Shown in pieces: positions 24,267 through 34,115 of a DNA stretch of 64,000 nt; position 1 is the stretch's first letter; each line of letters starts with the position of its first letter. The DNA is from Paracoccaceae bacterium (GTDB lineage: Bacteria > Pseudomonadota > Alphaproteobacteria > Rhodobacterales > Rhodobacteraceae), in assembly GCA_003605175.1 (NCBI GenBank), contig QWDA01000001.1, positions 62,001 through 126,000 on the forward strand, written 5' to 3'. The translations under genes were made by a program, and so were the position numbers. Under the pieces are notes generated by a model that was not told where the DNA came from, made no database searches, and worked only from the letters and a program-made list of their open reading frames with translations.

Positions 24267-24648
24267 CGCGGAGCCTCCTCTCCACCAGCGCCCGAATCTC
24301 CTCAAGATCGGTGTCCGTCAGCCCCGCATCGTCGACCAGCCGCGCGACCAGCATCGCGGGCGTGTCGTCGAACAGGGTCTGCGACAGGTTCTTCAGCGAA
24401 CGCGTCTGATAGGCGTCCTTGGCCAGAAGCGGCGTGTAGATGAGCGTCTTGTTTTCCTTGCGGCTGGTGACGAAGCCCTTTTCCTCGAGGATCCGCAGGA
24501 TCGTGGCGCCCGAGGTATAGGCCAGCGCCCGCTCCTTCGGGAGCTGGTCCAGTACGTCGCGTACCGAGCCCTCGCCGAGCTCCCAGAGCTCGGTCATGAA
24601 CTCGAGCTCCACATCGGTCAGAAGGTTCCCGGACTTCCTCTTCCTCAT
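24253..24648 (-). CDS. BlaI/MecI/CopY-family transcriptional repressor
   Basis: 131 residues with the family winged helix: LTDVELEFMTELWELGEGSVRD, SGATILRILEEKGFV and the C-terminal dimerisation part. Cleavage by the adjacent M56 peptidase is the known mode of inactivation in this family. GGGAAGACG precedes the ATG. No beta-lactamase gene is nearby, so the regulon is unknown. Confidence 0.92.
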   Translation of the reverse strand: MRKRKSGNLLTDVELEFMTELWELGEGSVRDVLDQLPKERALAYTSGATILRILEEKGFVTSRKENKTLIYTPLLAKDAYQTRSLKNLSQTLFDDTPAMLVARLVDDAGLTDTDLEEIRALVERRLRDDSD

Positions 24649-24675
24649 CGTCTTCCCTGTCTCATCCCGGGCCCA

Positions 24676-25170
24676 CTATACCTTCCAGAAAACGAAAAAT
24701 CCCCATCCAATTGCGAGGAACAGCGGAATCCAGATCGGCTGGCCCACAAATCCGAGCCAGGCGAGGAAGATATAGGCCGAGCCGAGAAGCGTGATGAAGA
24801 GCCGGTCGCCCAGCGTGGTGGTGAGGCCGAGCACCCCCCGGCGTTCGAGCCCGTCGCGGTAGCGGAAGCCTTCGAGGAGGCCGATCAGGGCGATGGCCGC
24901 GAAGATTCCGACGAAGACCGCGAGCGTCGCGGGCGTCCAGGCCATCCAGAAATCGGGCCAGAGCGGGTCGGTCCAGGAGAAGCCCTTTTCCTCCTGTTGT
25001 CCGACATTGCCCCAGCCGGCAGCGGCCTGGGCGCTGACGATCTCGGGGAAGGCCGCGGGTGCCAGGGCGAGCGCCGCCCCGGGCCTGACCCGGGGCCTCC
25101 ACCGGTGCGGGCCGCGAGGCCCCGGCTCGGAGGCCGGGGCGGCGGGGCGATGGTCTGGTCCGTGTTTCAT
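24676..25170 (-). CDS. DUF2160 small membrane protein of the glycerol ABC operon, with repeat-derived N-terminal insert
   Basis: 164 residues. From about residue 35 it reads as a signal peptide core (ALALAPAAFPEIVSAQAAAG) and then a two-helix DUF2160 membrane protein (FWMAWTPATLAVFVGIFAAI, PIWIPLFLAIGWGFFVFWKV) that always accompanies GlpSTPQV transporters. The ATG overlaps the glpQ stop (ATGA), so the start is firm. Residues about 6-33 (rich in Pro, Arg, Gly) are encoded by a BIME-like palindromic repeat inserted in frame behind the first codons. Whether the altered leader still inserts correctly is unknown. Confidence 0.8.
   Translation of the reverse strand: MKHGPDHRPAAPASEPGPRGPHRWRPRVRPGAALALAPAAFPEIVSAQAAAGWGNVGQQEEKGFSWTDPLWPDFWMAWTPATLAVFVGIFAAIALIGLLEGFRYRDGLERRGVLGLTTTLGDRLFITLLGSAYIFLAWLGFVGQPIWIPLFLAIGWGFFVFWKV
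25072..25155. repeat. BIME-like double-palindrome repeat, copy A (inside the DUF2160 gene)
   Basis: Two imperfect GC-rich palindromes, CCCCGGGCCTGACCCGGGG and GGCCCCGGCTCGGAGGCCGGGGC, joined by a spacer and ending GGCGATGGTC. The same layout occurs at 27045-27126 and 58051-58128. Here, unusually, it lies within a coding sequence, encoding residues about 6-33 of the DUF2160 protein. Confidence 0.85.
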
Positions 25171-25967
25171 CACACCCTCCCCATCGCGAAACCGCGCGCG
25201 ATGTAGTTGCGGACGAACCAGATCACGATGGCGCCCGGGATGATCGTCAGGGTTCCGGCGGCGGCGAGCAGGCCGAGCTCGTAACCGGCCGAGGAGGCGG
25301 TACGGGTCATCACCGCGGCGATGGGTTTCGCGTCGACGGCGGTCAGCGTCTTGGCGAGCAGCATCTCGACCCAGGAGAACATGAAGCAGAAGAACGCCGC
25401 CACGCCGACGCCCGCCTTGATGTTGGGCAGGAAGATCCGCGTGAAGAAGCGCGGGAAGGAATAGCCGTCGACATAGGCGGTCTCGTCCAGTTCCTTGGGG
25501 ATGCCGCGCATGAAGCCTTCGAGGATCCAGACCGCCAGCGGCACGTTGAAGAGCGTGTGCGAGAGCGCGACGCCAAGCGGCGTGTCGAAGAGCCCGATCG
25601 ACTGGTAGAGCTGGAAGAACGGCAGGGCGAAGACGGCCGCCGGGGCCATGCGGTTGGTCAGGAGCCAGAAGAACAGCTGCTTGTCGCCGAGGAACCGGTA
25701 GCGCGAGAAGGCGTAGGCGGCAGGCAGCGCCACGGCGACCGAGAGCACCGTGTTCAGCGTCACGTAGAGGATCGAGTTGATATAGCCCCAGTACCAGGTC
25801 GGGTCGGTGAAGATCGTCTTGTAGCTCGCCAGCGTGAAGGTCTTCGGGAACAGCGAGAAGCCCGCGAGGATCTCGTTCGTCGTCTTGAAGCTCATCGAGA
25901 CGAGGAAATAGATCGGCAACATCAGGAACAGGATGTAGACGATCGGGACGAGGCTGCGTTTCTTCAT
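25170..25967 (-). CDS. glpQ: Glycerol ABC transporter permease GlpQ
   Basis: 265 residues, MalG-type permease with six membrane helices. The N-terminus is SLVPIVYILFLMLPIYFLVSM and the EAA loop is PKELDETAYVDGYSFPRFF. It partners with GlpP. GGGAG precedes the ATG. It overlaps the DUF2160 start by ATGA and is separated from glpP by about 190 bp containing a long inverted repeat. Confidence 0.93.
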   Translation of the reverse strand: MKKRSLVPIVYILFLMLPIYFLVSMSFKTTNEILAGFSLFPKTFTLASYKTIFTDPTWYWGYINSILYVTLNTVLSVAVALPAAYAFSRYRFLGDKQLFFWLLTNRMAPAAVFALPFFQLYQSIGLFDTPLGVALSHTLFNVPLAVWILEGFMRGIPKELDETAYVDGYSFPRFFTRIFLPNIKAGVGVAAFFCFMFSWVEMLLAKTLTAVDAKPIAAVMTRTASSAGYELGLLAAAGTLTIIPGAIVIWFVRNYIARGFAMGRV

Positions 25968-26019
25968 CCTGGTGCTCCCATTTCAATGTTCCGCCCGGCC
26001 ACGGGCCCGGCCACGGGCC

Positions 26020-26147
26020 GGGCCGCGCCCGACCTCCCCCCGGAGGGCGCGATGGCGATGTCGTGCGAAGTTCGCGCGCCGTTCCTGCTTTCGGGTGCGC
26101 CGCTCCGATCCAGCGCTGCGATGCGCCCTCCAGGTCGGGCGCGGCCC
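26020..26147. repeat. Long inverted repeat in the glpP-glpQ gap
   Basis: GGGCCGCGCCCGACCT at 26020-26035 and its perfect complement at 26132-26147. Inside lie GGAGGGCGC (26042-26050) and GCGCCCTCC (26123-26131), giving arms of about 30 bp around a 72-bp centre. It splits two genes that are otherwise closely spaced in this operon type, so it is probably an inserted palindromic element or a processing site. Confidence 0.8.
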
Positions 26148-26160
26148 TTCGCTCCAATGC

Positions 26161-27024
26161 TCATCCCTGATCATCCTTGGTCATCACCACGTAGAACACC
26201 CAACTGACCAGGAGGGTGATGGCGAAGTAGATCAGGCTCATCGCCGCCGCCGGGCCGAGGTCGAACTGGCCGAGCGCGATCTTCACGAGGTCGATGGAGA
26301 GGAGCGTGGTGGAGTTGCCGGGCCCACCGCCGGTGAGGACGAAGGGTTCGGTATAGATGTTGAAACTGTCCATGAAGCGCAGCAGCACCGCGATGGTCAG
26401 CACCGTCTTCATCTTCGGGAGCTGGATGTAGCGGAACACCGACCAGGCCGAGGCGCCGTCGATCTTGGCGGCCTGGTAATAGGCGTCGGGGATCGAGACG
26501 AGGCCGGCGTAGCACAGGAGCACCACGAGCGAAGTCCAGTGCCAGACATCCATGACGACGACGGTGATCCAGGCGGCGAGCGGATCCTGGGTCATGTCAT
26601 AGCGGATGCCGAGGACATCGTTCATGAAATAGCCGAGCATGCCCACCTTCGGCAGGGTGAAGATGTTCCACATCGAGCCGACCACGTTCCAGGGGATCAG
26701 CATCGGCAACGCCATCAGGACGAGGCAGACCGGGACCCAGATGCCTTTCCGGGGCATCGAGAGCGCCACGGCGATGCCCAAGGGCACCTCGATCAGGAGG
26801 ATGATCGCGGTGAACAGGAACTGCCGTCCGAGCGCGGCGTGGAACCGGTCGGAGCGAAGGATCTGCTCGAACCAGTCGAGCCCCTGCCAGAAGAAGCGGT
26901 TGTCGCCGAAGGTTTCCTGCACCGAGTAGTTCACCACCGTCATCATCGGCATCAGCGCGTTGAACGCGACGAGCGCGAGGACGGGCAGGACGAAGAGCCA
27001 GGCGCGCTGGTTTTCGGTTCTCAT
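26161..27024 (-). CDS. glpP: Glycerol ABC transporter permease GlpP
   Basis: 287 residues, MalF/UgpA-type permease. It opens RAWLFVLPVLALVAFNALMP and has the EAA loop PDAYYQAAKIDGASAWSVF and the GPGNSTTLL segment. GGGGAG precedes the ATG. A BIME-like repeat occupies the 109-bp gap between it and glpT. Confidence 0.93.
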   Translation of the reverse strand: MRTENQRAWLFVLPVLALVAFNALMPMMTVVNYSVQETFGDNRFFWQGLDWFEQILRSDRFHAALGRQFLFTAIILLIEVPLGIAVALSMPRKGIWVPVCLVLMALPMLIPWNVVGSMWNIFTLPKVGMLGYFMNDVLGIRYDMTQDPLAAWITVVVMDVWHWTSLVVLLCYAGLVSIPDAYYQAAKIDGASAWSVFRYIQLPKMKTVLTIAVLLRFMDSFNIYTEPFVLTGGGPGNSTTLLSIDLVKIALGQFDLGPAAAMSLIYFAITLLVSWVFYVVMTKDDQG

Positions 27025-27044
27025 GGACGCTCCCCTCTCTGTCC

Positions 27045-27126
27045 GGCGGCGCCCCGGCCGAAGAGCCGGGGCCTCCTGGCCGGTGCGGGGCGGAGGCCCC
27101 GGGTCAAGCCCGGGGCGGCGATGGTC
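27045..27126. repeat. BIME-like double-palindrome repeat, copy B
   Basis: GCCCCGGCCGAAGAGCCGGGGC followed, after a short spacer, by GGCCCCGGGTCAAGCCCGGGGC and GGCGATGGTC. It fills the glpT-glpP intergenic gap and could form stable stem-loops in the polycistronic mRNA. Confidence 0.85.
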
Positions 27127-27133
27127 GCGGAAT

Positions 27134-28222
27134 TCATACCTGCGCTCCCGTGGTCCTGGGTTCGGTCGCGATCCAGCCGTCGCGATAGACCCGCGTCTGT
27201 TCGGGCCGGAAGGCGAGGTGCACGGCGGCGCCCTTGTCCGGCGCATTCTCCTCGGCGACAACCTTGATGCGGGTGTCGCCGACCATGGCGTCGATCACGT
27301 AATGGCGGCCCACGTCGGCGACCTTGACCACCTGGGCGGGGATGCCGGTGCTGCCGATCGAAACATATTCTGGCCGGATCCCGAGCATGGTCGTGCCGCC
27401 CGCGCCGGTCACCGCGCCCTCGAGCGCGACGTCGTGGCCCTGGAACAGCGCCCGGTCGCCCCGCGCCTCGCAGGGGAGCACGTTCATCCCCGGCGAGCCG
27501 ATGAAATGGCCGACGAAGATGTGCTGCGGCCGTTCGAACAGCTCCACCGGCGTGCCGATCTGCACCACCTCGCCGTCCTGCATCACCACCACCTCGTCGG
27601 CGAAGGTGAGTGCCTCGGTCTGGTCGTGGGTGACGTAGATCATCGTCGCCTTCACCCGCTGGTGCAGCTCCTTGAGCTTGGAGCGGAGTTTCCATTTCAG
27701 GTGCGGGTCGATCACCGTCAGCGGTTCGTCGAACATCACCACGTTCACGTCGTCGCGGACGAGGCCGCGGCCCATGGAGATCTTCTGCTTGTTGTCGGGG
27801 CTGAGGCCGGCGGCGCGGGTGTCGAGCATGTCGGTGACTTCGAGCATCTCGGCGATGGCGCCGACGCGCCGCGCGATGGTCGCTTCGTCGACGCCGCGGT
27901 TCTTGAGCGGGAAGGCCAGGTTCTGGCGCACCGTCATGGTGTCGTAGATCACCGGGAACTGGAACACCTGCGCGATGTTGCGGCGGTCGGGGGGGAGCGT
28001 GGTGACGTCGGTCTCGTCGAACAGGATCCGGCCCTCGGAAGGGGTCAGGAGGCCCGAGATGATGTTCAGGAGTGTGGACTTGCCGCAACCCGAGGGGCCG
28101 AGCAGCGCATAGGCGCCGCCGTCGCGCCAGGTGACGTCGAGGCCCTTGAGCGCGTAGTCGTCAGGGCCCGAGGGCGCTGGGAAGTAGCTGTGGCGGAGCT
28201 TTTCGAGCGTGATGCGGGCCAT
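27134..28222 (-). CDS. glpT: Glycerol ABC transporter ATP-binding protein GlpT
   Basis: 362 residues, UgpC/MalK-type: Walker A GPSGCGKST near residue 40, an unusual signature region (GLSPDNKQKISMGRGL rather than LSGGQ), Walker B NVVMFDEPLTVID, intact switch YVTHDQTEAL, then a C-terminal OB-fold domain (LGIRPEYVSIG). Paired with GlpS, whose switch His is replaced. The start MARITLEKL lies 1 bp after the glpS stop. Confidence 0.92.
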   Translation of the reverse strand: MARITLEKLRHSYFPAPSGPDDYALKGLDVTWRDGGAYALLGPSGCGKSTLLNIISGLLTPSEGRILFDETDVTTLPPDRRNIAQVFQFPVIYDTMTVRQNLAFPLKNRGVDEATIARRVGAIAEMLEVTDMLDTRAAGLSPDNKQKISMGRGLVRDDVNVVMFDEPLTVIDPHLKWKLRSKLKELHQRVKATMIYVTHDQTEALTFADEVVVMQDGEVVQIGTPVELFERPQHIFVGHFIGSPGMNVLPCEARGDRALFQGHDVALEGAVTGAGGTTMLGIRPEYVSIGSTGIPAQVVKVADVGRHYVIDAMVGDTRIKVVAEENAPDKGAAVHLAFRPEQTRVYRDGWIATEPRTTGAQV

Positions 28223-28223
28223 G

Positions 28224-29285
28224 TCAGGCAACCCTCTTTCCGTCGGCGCCGAAATAGCGGCAATGGGCGGGGTTCATGTAGAAGGTGTGCTCCGTGCCGA
28301 CCCGGTAGGGATGGACGCCCGGGGAGAGCGAGACCCAGGCGCCGTCGCCCATCCGGAAATGCGCGCTCGAGTCGGAGCCGGAAAGCTCGGTGACGATCAC
28401 CTGCCCGGTGAGCGCCACGTCGGCGTCGGTCTCGCGCGCCGGCGTCACCCGGTGCGGGCGCAGCGCGAGCGTGTAGTGCCCGTCGGGCAGTGCGGCGGCC
28501 GCGCCGGTGAGCGCCCAGCGGGCGCCTTGGCCGAGGGCCGCCTCGCCGCCCGTCTTGGTGACCGTGGCGGTGTTGATCGGCGGATCGGAGAACACGCGGG
28601 CGGCGTCGAGATTGTCGGGCTGGCGGTAGATCTCGGAGGTCGGGCCGAACTGCGTCACGCGGCCATCCGCCATCAGCGCGGTGGCGCCGCCGAGCATCAG
28701 CGCCTCCTCGGGTTCGGAGGTAGCGTAGACCACCACGGCGCCGCGGCCGGCGAAGAGGTCGGGGAGCTGTTCGCGGAGCTCCTCGCGGAGCTTGTAGTCG
28801 AGATTGGCGAGCGGTTCGTCGAGGAACACCGCGCGGCTTTCCTTGGCGATGGCGCGGGCGAGCGCGGTGCGCTGCTGCTGGCCGCCCGACAACTCGTCCG
28901 GCCGGCGGTTCAGCATCGGCCGGAGCTGGAGGAGGTCGGCGGCTTCCTCGACCCGTCCCTGTACCTCGCTCGCCGCCATTCCGGCGACGCGCAGGGGCGA
29001 GGCGATGTTCTCGAAGACGCTCAGATGCGGGTAGTTCACGAAGAACTGGTGCACGAGCGAGATATTGCGTTTCCGGGTCGGGATCCGGCTCACATCCTGG
29101 CCGTCCATCACGATCCGGCCCGAGGCCAGCGGGTCGAGCCCGGCCATCAGCTTGATCAGCGAGGTCTTGCCCGATCCCGTCGCGCCGAGGAGCACGTTGA
29201 AATGCCCGGCCTCGAGGCGCAGCGTCGTCGGCTTGATATGGGTCACCCGACCCACCCGCTTGGTGGCTTCGTGAAGCTCGATCAT
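28224..29285 (-). CDS. glpS: Glycerol ABC transporter ATP-binding protein GlpS
   Basis: 353 residues: Walker A GATGSGKTS, canonical signature LSGGQQQR, Walker B AVFLDEPLANLD, but the switch region reads VVYATSEPEEAL, with Ser in place of His. The C-terminal part is a MalK-like regulatory domain (LALRPHRVTPA). With GlpT, which has a poor signature but intact His, it would build an asymmetric ATPase pair. Located 97 bp after the glpV stop. Confidence 0.92.
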   Translation of the reverse strand: MIELHEATKRVGRVTHIKPTTLRLEAGHFNVLLGATGSGKTSLIKLMAGLDPLASGRIVMDGQDVSRIPTRKRNISLVHQFFVNYPHLSVFENIASPLRVAGMAASEVQGRVEEAADLLQLRPMLNRRPDELSGGQQQRTALARAIAKESRAVFLDEPLANLDYKLREELREQLPDLFAGRGAVVVYATSEPEEALMLGGATALMADGRVTQFGPTSEIYRQPDNLDAARVFSDPPINTATVTKTGGEAALGQGARWALTGAAAALPDGHYTLALRPHRVTPARETDADVALTGQVIVTELSGSDSSAHFRMGDGAWVSLSPGVHPYRVGTEHTFYMNPAHCRYFGADGKRVA

Positions 29286-29382
29286 CCCAGTCTCTTCAGG
29301 CTTGTGTGTTGCCCCTGCCGGTTTCCGCCCCGGCATCCGGGGGCCGCCGCCGGAGCGGCGGCCCCCAATCTCTGCTCGCGGG

Positions 29383-31122
<1,740 letters not shown>

Positions 31123-31203
31123 CTGTCTCCTCCCTAAATCTTTTCCTTGACCGGCCTTTGCCGGGTTCCGACAGCATCCGCGAAGCGCCGGCGGGTTGTC
31201 AAA

Positions 31204-31215
31204 CTAAAAAATTAG
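31204..31215. promoter_or_regulatory. AT-rich palindrome in the glpV/GntR divergent region
   Basis: CTAAAAAATTAG is a near-palindrome in a locally AT-rich patch about 82 bp before glpV and 148 bp before the GntR start. A TTGACA-like hexamer on the minus strand (31198-31203 region) abuts it. It is a candidate operator/promoter shared by the two genes. Confidence 0.45.
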
Positions 31216-31362
31216 TAATTCGGGATCGGGTGTGGAGTTTGGCGCTGCAGTGAAAGTTTATCCGTTTGTTTTCTGGTGCTTGCGGCGTTTACCTCCGGGC
31301 GGGCGGGGCCGGTGTCATGCCGAGGATTGCGGTTGCTCCGCGCTTCGGTCTAACATCTTTCA

Positions 31363-32103
31363 GTGTTGCCTCAATCGATCCCCACACGCGCTGCGCGCGA
31401 CCACTCCGTACCGCTCAGGCCGCTCGAGGACTATTCCGGGACGCTGACGGCTCGGGTTTACCAATGCCTTCGCGACGCGATTCTCTCGCTTGACCTGATG
31501 CCCGGCGAGTCGCTGCGCAAGACCGAGATCTGTTCCCAGCTTGGTGTGTCGCGCAGCCCGGTCTCCGAAGCGGTCACCCGGCTGGCGGCCGAGGGGCTGG
31601 TGGAGGTGGTTCCGCAATCGGGCACCTATGTCTCGCGCTTCTCGTTCGAGGAGGTCCGGGCGGGGGTCTTCCTGCGCGAGGCGGTCGAGCTTGCCGCCGT
31701 CGAGGTGGTGGCTCAGACGATCACCGAGGAGCAGGTTCTCATGCTCCGGCGCAATCTGCGGGTGCAGGCAGCGGCGGTGGCCGATGGCGACGTAGCGGGG
31801 TTCTACGGGCTCGACAACGAGATGCACCGGCTGATCCTGTCGTTCACCGGCTTCCGGCGGCTGTCCCAGCTGGCCGAGACCGGCTGGCCGCAGGTCAACC
31901 GCGCGCGGCAGATGATCCTGCCCAACACCATACGGGTCAGCGACACGCTCGAGGAGCATCGGCGCATCGTCGATGCGCTTGCCGCCCATGACCCCGAGAC
32001 CGCGCGGGCCGAGGTGAGGTTCCATTTGCGCCGGCTGTGCCCCTATCTCGAGGAGCTCGAGGCGCGTGAGCCCGAACTGTTCCAGAGAACTCAGGCCAGG
32101 TAG
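31363..32103 (+). CDS. GntR-family regulator with FCD domain
   Basis: 246 residues: winged helix (about 25-95; ARVYQCLRDAILSLDLMPGESL, TEICSQLGVSRSPVSEAVTRLAAEGLV) and a helical FCD ligand domain (LREAVELAAVEVVAQ, DNEMHRLILSFTG, EEHRRIVDALAAHD) with the acidic/His metal-binding residues of the family. Divergent from glpV, so it may regulate glycerol uptake in place of a DeoR-type GlpR, or the fuconolactonase it converges on. The start is a GTG; no strong ribosome site is visible. Confidence 0.88.
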   Translation: MLPQSIPTRAARDHSVPLRPLEDYSGTLTARVYQCLRDAILSLDLMPGESLRKTEICSQLGVSRSPVSEAVTRLAAEGLVEVVPQSGTYVSRFSFEEVRAGVFLREAVELAAVEVVAQTITEEQVLMLRRNLRVQAAAVADGDVAGFYGLDNEMHRLILSFTGFRRLSQLAETGWPQVNRARQMILPNTIRVSDTLEEHRRIVDALAAHDPETARAEVRFHLRRLCPYLEELEAREPELFQRTQAR

Positions 32104-32927
32104 AAGCGCGCCGCCGTTCCGCCGAAGATCGCCGCCCTGGCCGGGGCGTCGAGGTCCGCCGTCAGGGTTTCGGCGGCTGCGTGCCAGTCTTCGTAGGACG
32201 CCGCCAGCCTGCAGACCGGCCAGTCCGAGCCCCACATCAGCCGCTCGGGGCCGAACACGGCGACGAGATGGTCGACATAGGGTTTCAGCGCCGCGACGCT
32301 CCAGCCGTCGCATTCGGTGACGAGGCCCGAGAGCTTGCAGAACGCCCCGGTCTCGGCGGCGAGCGCGGCCATGCCGTCGGCCCAATGGGCGAAACTCCCG
32401 CGGCTATGTGCCCGGATCTGCGGTTTCAGCGCGTGGTCGAGCACCGTCTTCATGCCGGAATGGCGGCGCAGCAGCTCCCGGAACGGCGCGATGTGCCGGG
32501 GAAAGCCGAGCGCATCGAAGCGAAGGTCCAGTTCGGCGATCGCGGCGCAGGCCCATTGCACGTCGTCGCGCAGCATCCAGCGGTCGTCGGCGATGTCTTG
32601 GATCATCGGGCGCACGCCGCGGAACTTCGGATGCGCCGCCAGCCTTTCGAGCGTGCGCCGCTGGCCCGGATCCTCGAAATCGATCCAGCCCACCACCGCC
32701 GCCACCGAGGGCGTGGCATCGGCGATGCCGAGGAGATACGCGGTTTCCTCGAGGCTCGGCGCGGCCTGAACCAGCACCGTCCGCGCGACCCCCGTGGCCG
32801 CGAGGGCGGGGGCGAGATCGTCGGGGCCATAGGGGCGCGTGAGCACCGGATCGTCCGCCGGCATCCAGCCGTAATCGCCGCGCGCCGGGTGCCAGTAGTG
32901 CTGATGCGCGTCGATCCTGATGTCCAT
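32091..32927 (-). CDS. Amidohydrolase, L-fuconolactonase-like
   Basis: 278 residues of the amidohydrolase-2 (TIM-barrel) family: RIDAHQHYWHP near the start (metal-type HxH), FRGVRPMIQD, LDHALKPQI and the late MWGSDWPVCRLA block. These match L-fuconolactone and 2-pyrone-4,6-dicarboxylate-type lactonases. GGAAGG precedes the ATG. It converges with the GntR gene (13-bp overlap) and faces a RbsD/FucU gene 655 bp away, consistent with L-fucose or a related deoxysugar. Confidence 0.85.
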   Translation of the reverse strand: MDIRIDAHQHYWHPARGDYGWMPADDPVLTRPYGPDDLAPALAATGVARTVLVQAAPSLEETAYLLGIADATPSVAAVVGWIDFEDPGQRRTLERLAAHPKFRGVRPMIQDIADDRWMLRDDVQWACAAIAELDLRFDALGFPRHIAPFRELLRRHSGMKTVLDHALKPQIRAHSRGSFAHWADGMAALAAETGAFCKLSGLVTECDGWSVAALKPYVDHLVAVFGPERLMWGSDWPVCRLAASYEDWHAAAETLTADLDAPARAAIFGGTAARFYLA

Positions 32928-33582
32928 TCCCGGTCCTTCCCCGTCGCGACGTTCCGGTCCGCCGCCGCGCATGGCCTGCAGTAGCATGCGGGAATCGAAA
33001 CGGGCGACGGAATTTTCCGTCGCCCGCTCGAGTGGTGGCAATTGGCCCTTATAACAAGGCCGAAGGAGTCGCGGAAATGCGCGCCCCCTGTTTCGCTGTC
33101 GTTCCGGGGTGCTGACCGGGGAACGGCGATCGGGACGCCAGCCGCCTGCTCCGGCCGAAACCGGAGCCGCCGCCTTGCGGTCCGCGAAAGTCTCCGTCCT
33201 GCGGCTTCAGATGGCGTGCCGGCCATCTGGCAGGAAGCAGGCGCGCGCGACGGCCGAGGGACCGTGCCGCTTCGGGGATGATCGACGCGATGGATCGCAA
33301 GGAAAGCTGTCCAACGGACCGAAAGTCCGATTGGCGTCCTTCCGGTCCCTTACCCATCTCGTCCGCTACGTCGTACAAGCCCGATGTCCCACTGAAAGAC
33401 TTCCGCCGAAAGCGCCCCCCTCGTGTGCTGCCGGGTGGCGCTTCCACTCGGGCGAAGATTTCAACCAACCGTTCAACTGTCAAGTATCTAACATGCTAGT
33501 CAGGTTAGAACGATGCTGTCTTGCCCGATCCCACGCGCCGTGGCTTGGTTTCGGGGTCTGTTGCGGCGCCGGGGGAGGGGCC
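32928..33582. other. Intergenic region without a recognisable gene
   Basis: 655 bp between the fuconolactonase and FucU-type genes, less GC-rich than its surroundings. No ORF here gives a believable protein. It contains a near-palindrome CTAACATGCTAG at 33488-33499 and, on the minus strand, TTGACA at 33483-33478 with AATCTT 17 bp further, a possible promoter for the amidohydrolase. It may be the remains of a lost gene. Confidence 0.5.
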
Positions 33583-34035
33583 ATGCTCAAGGGAATCGAT
33601 TCGCGGCTCGGAGCCGATCTGCTCCAGGCGCTCGCCGCGATGGGACATGGCGATGTGCTGGCGCTTGTGGACGCCAACTTTCCCGCCGATGCGGTGGCGC
33701 GCGACACGGTGCGGGGCCGGGCGTTGCGGATGGACAACCTCACCGCCGCCCAGGCGCTCGAGGCGATCCTTTCGCTCTTCCCGCTCGACACCTTCGTGCC
33801 GGATTTCGCGGTGCGGATGGAGGTGGTCGACCGGCCGGACACATGGCCGCCGGTGCAGCACGAGATGCAGGCGGCGATCGATGCGGCGGAGGGCCGGAGC
33901 CGGCCGATGCTGGGGGTCGACCGCTTCGCCTTCTACGACCGCGCGCGGGCGGCCTATGCGGTGGTCCATACCGGCGAGCGGCGGTTCTACGGCAATGTCC
34001 TCCTGAGAAAGGGCGTGATTCCACCCGGGGGTTGA
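33583..34035 (+). CDS. RbsD/FucU-family sugar mutarotase
   Basis: 150 residues, the usual length. It has the family start MLKGIDSRLGADLLQALAAMGHGD, with the catalytic His at residue 22, then LVDANFPA and the C-terminal FYGNVLLRKGV. It interconverts sugar anomers, L-fucose in the FucU branch. A GGGGGAGGGG ribosome site lies just upstream. Divergent from a fuconolactonase-like gene. A transporter and dehydrogenase for the pathway are not visible here. Confidence 0.9.
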   Translation: MLKGIDSRLGADLLQALAAMGHGDVLALVDANFPADAVARDTVRGRALRMDNLTAAQALEAILSLFPLDTFVPDFAVRMEVVDRPDTWPPVQHEMQAAIDAAEGRSRPMLGVDRFAFYDRARAAYAVVHTGERRFYGNVLLRKGVIPPGG

Positions 34036-34115
34036 GCCCCGTGGTCTTGCCGGAAGCGCGCCTGCATCCCGTTCGCGCGCGGCGCGCGGCGCGCGGCGGG
34101 CCGTGCGGGGAGGGA

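Noticed and set aside
24676-26157. 493-residue minus-strand frame covering glpQ and the DUF2160 gene
   Set aside because: Only the last 164 codons are a real gene; the rest is out of frame with glpQ.
33109-33582. N-terminal extension of the RbsD/FucU protein to a 308-residue frame
   Set aside because: The added 158 residues are low in similarity to anything, and a strong ribosome site with ATG stands at 33583 where the family begins.
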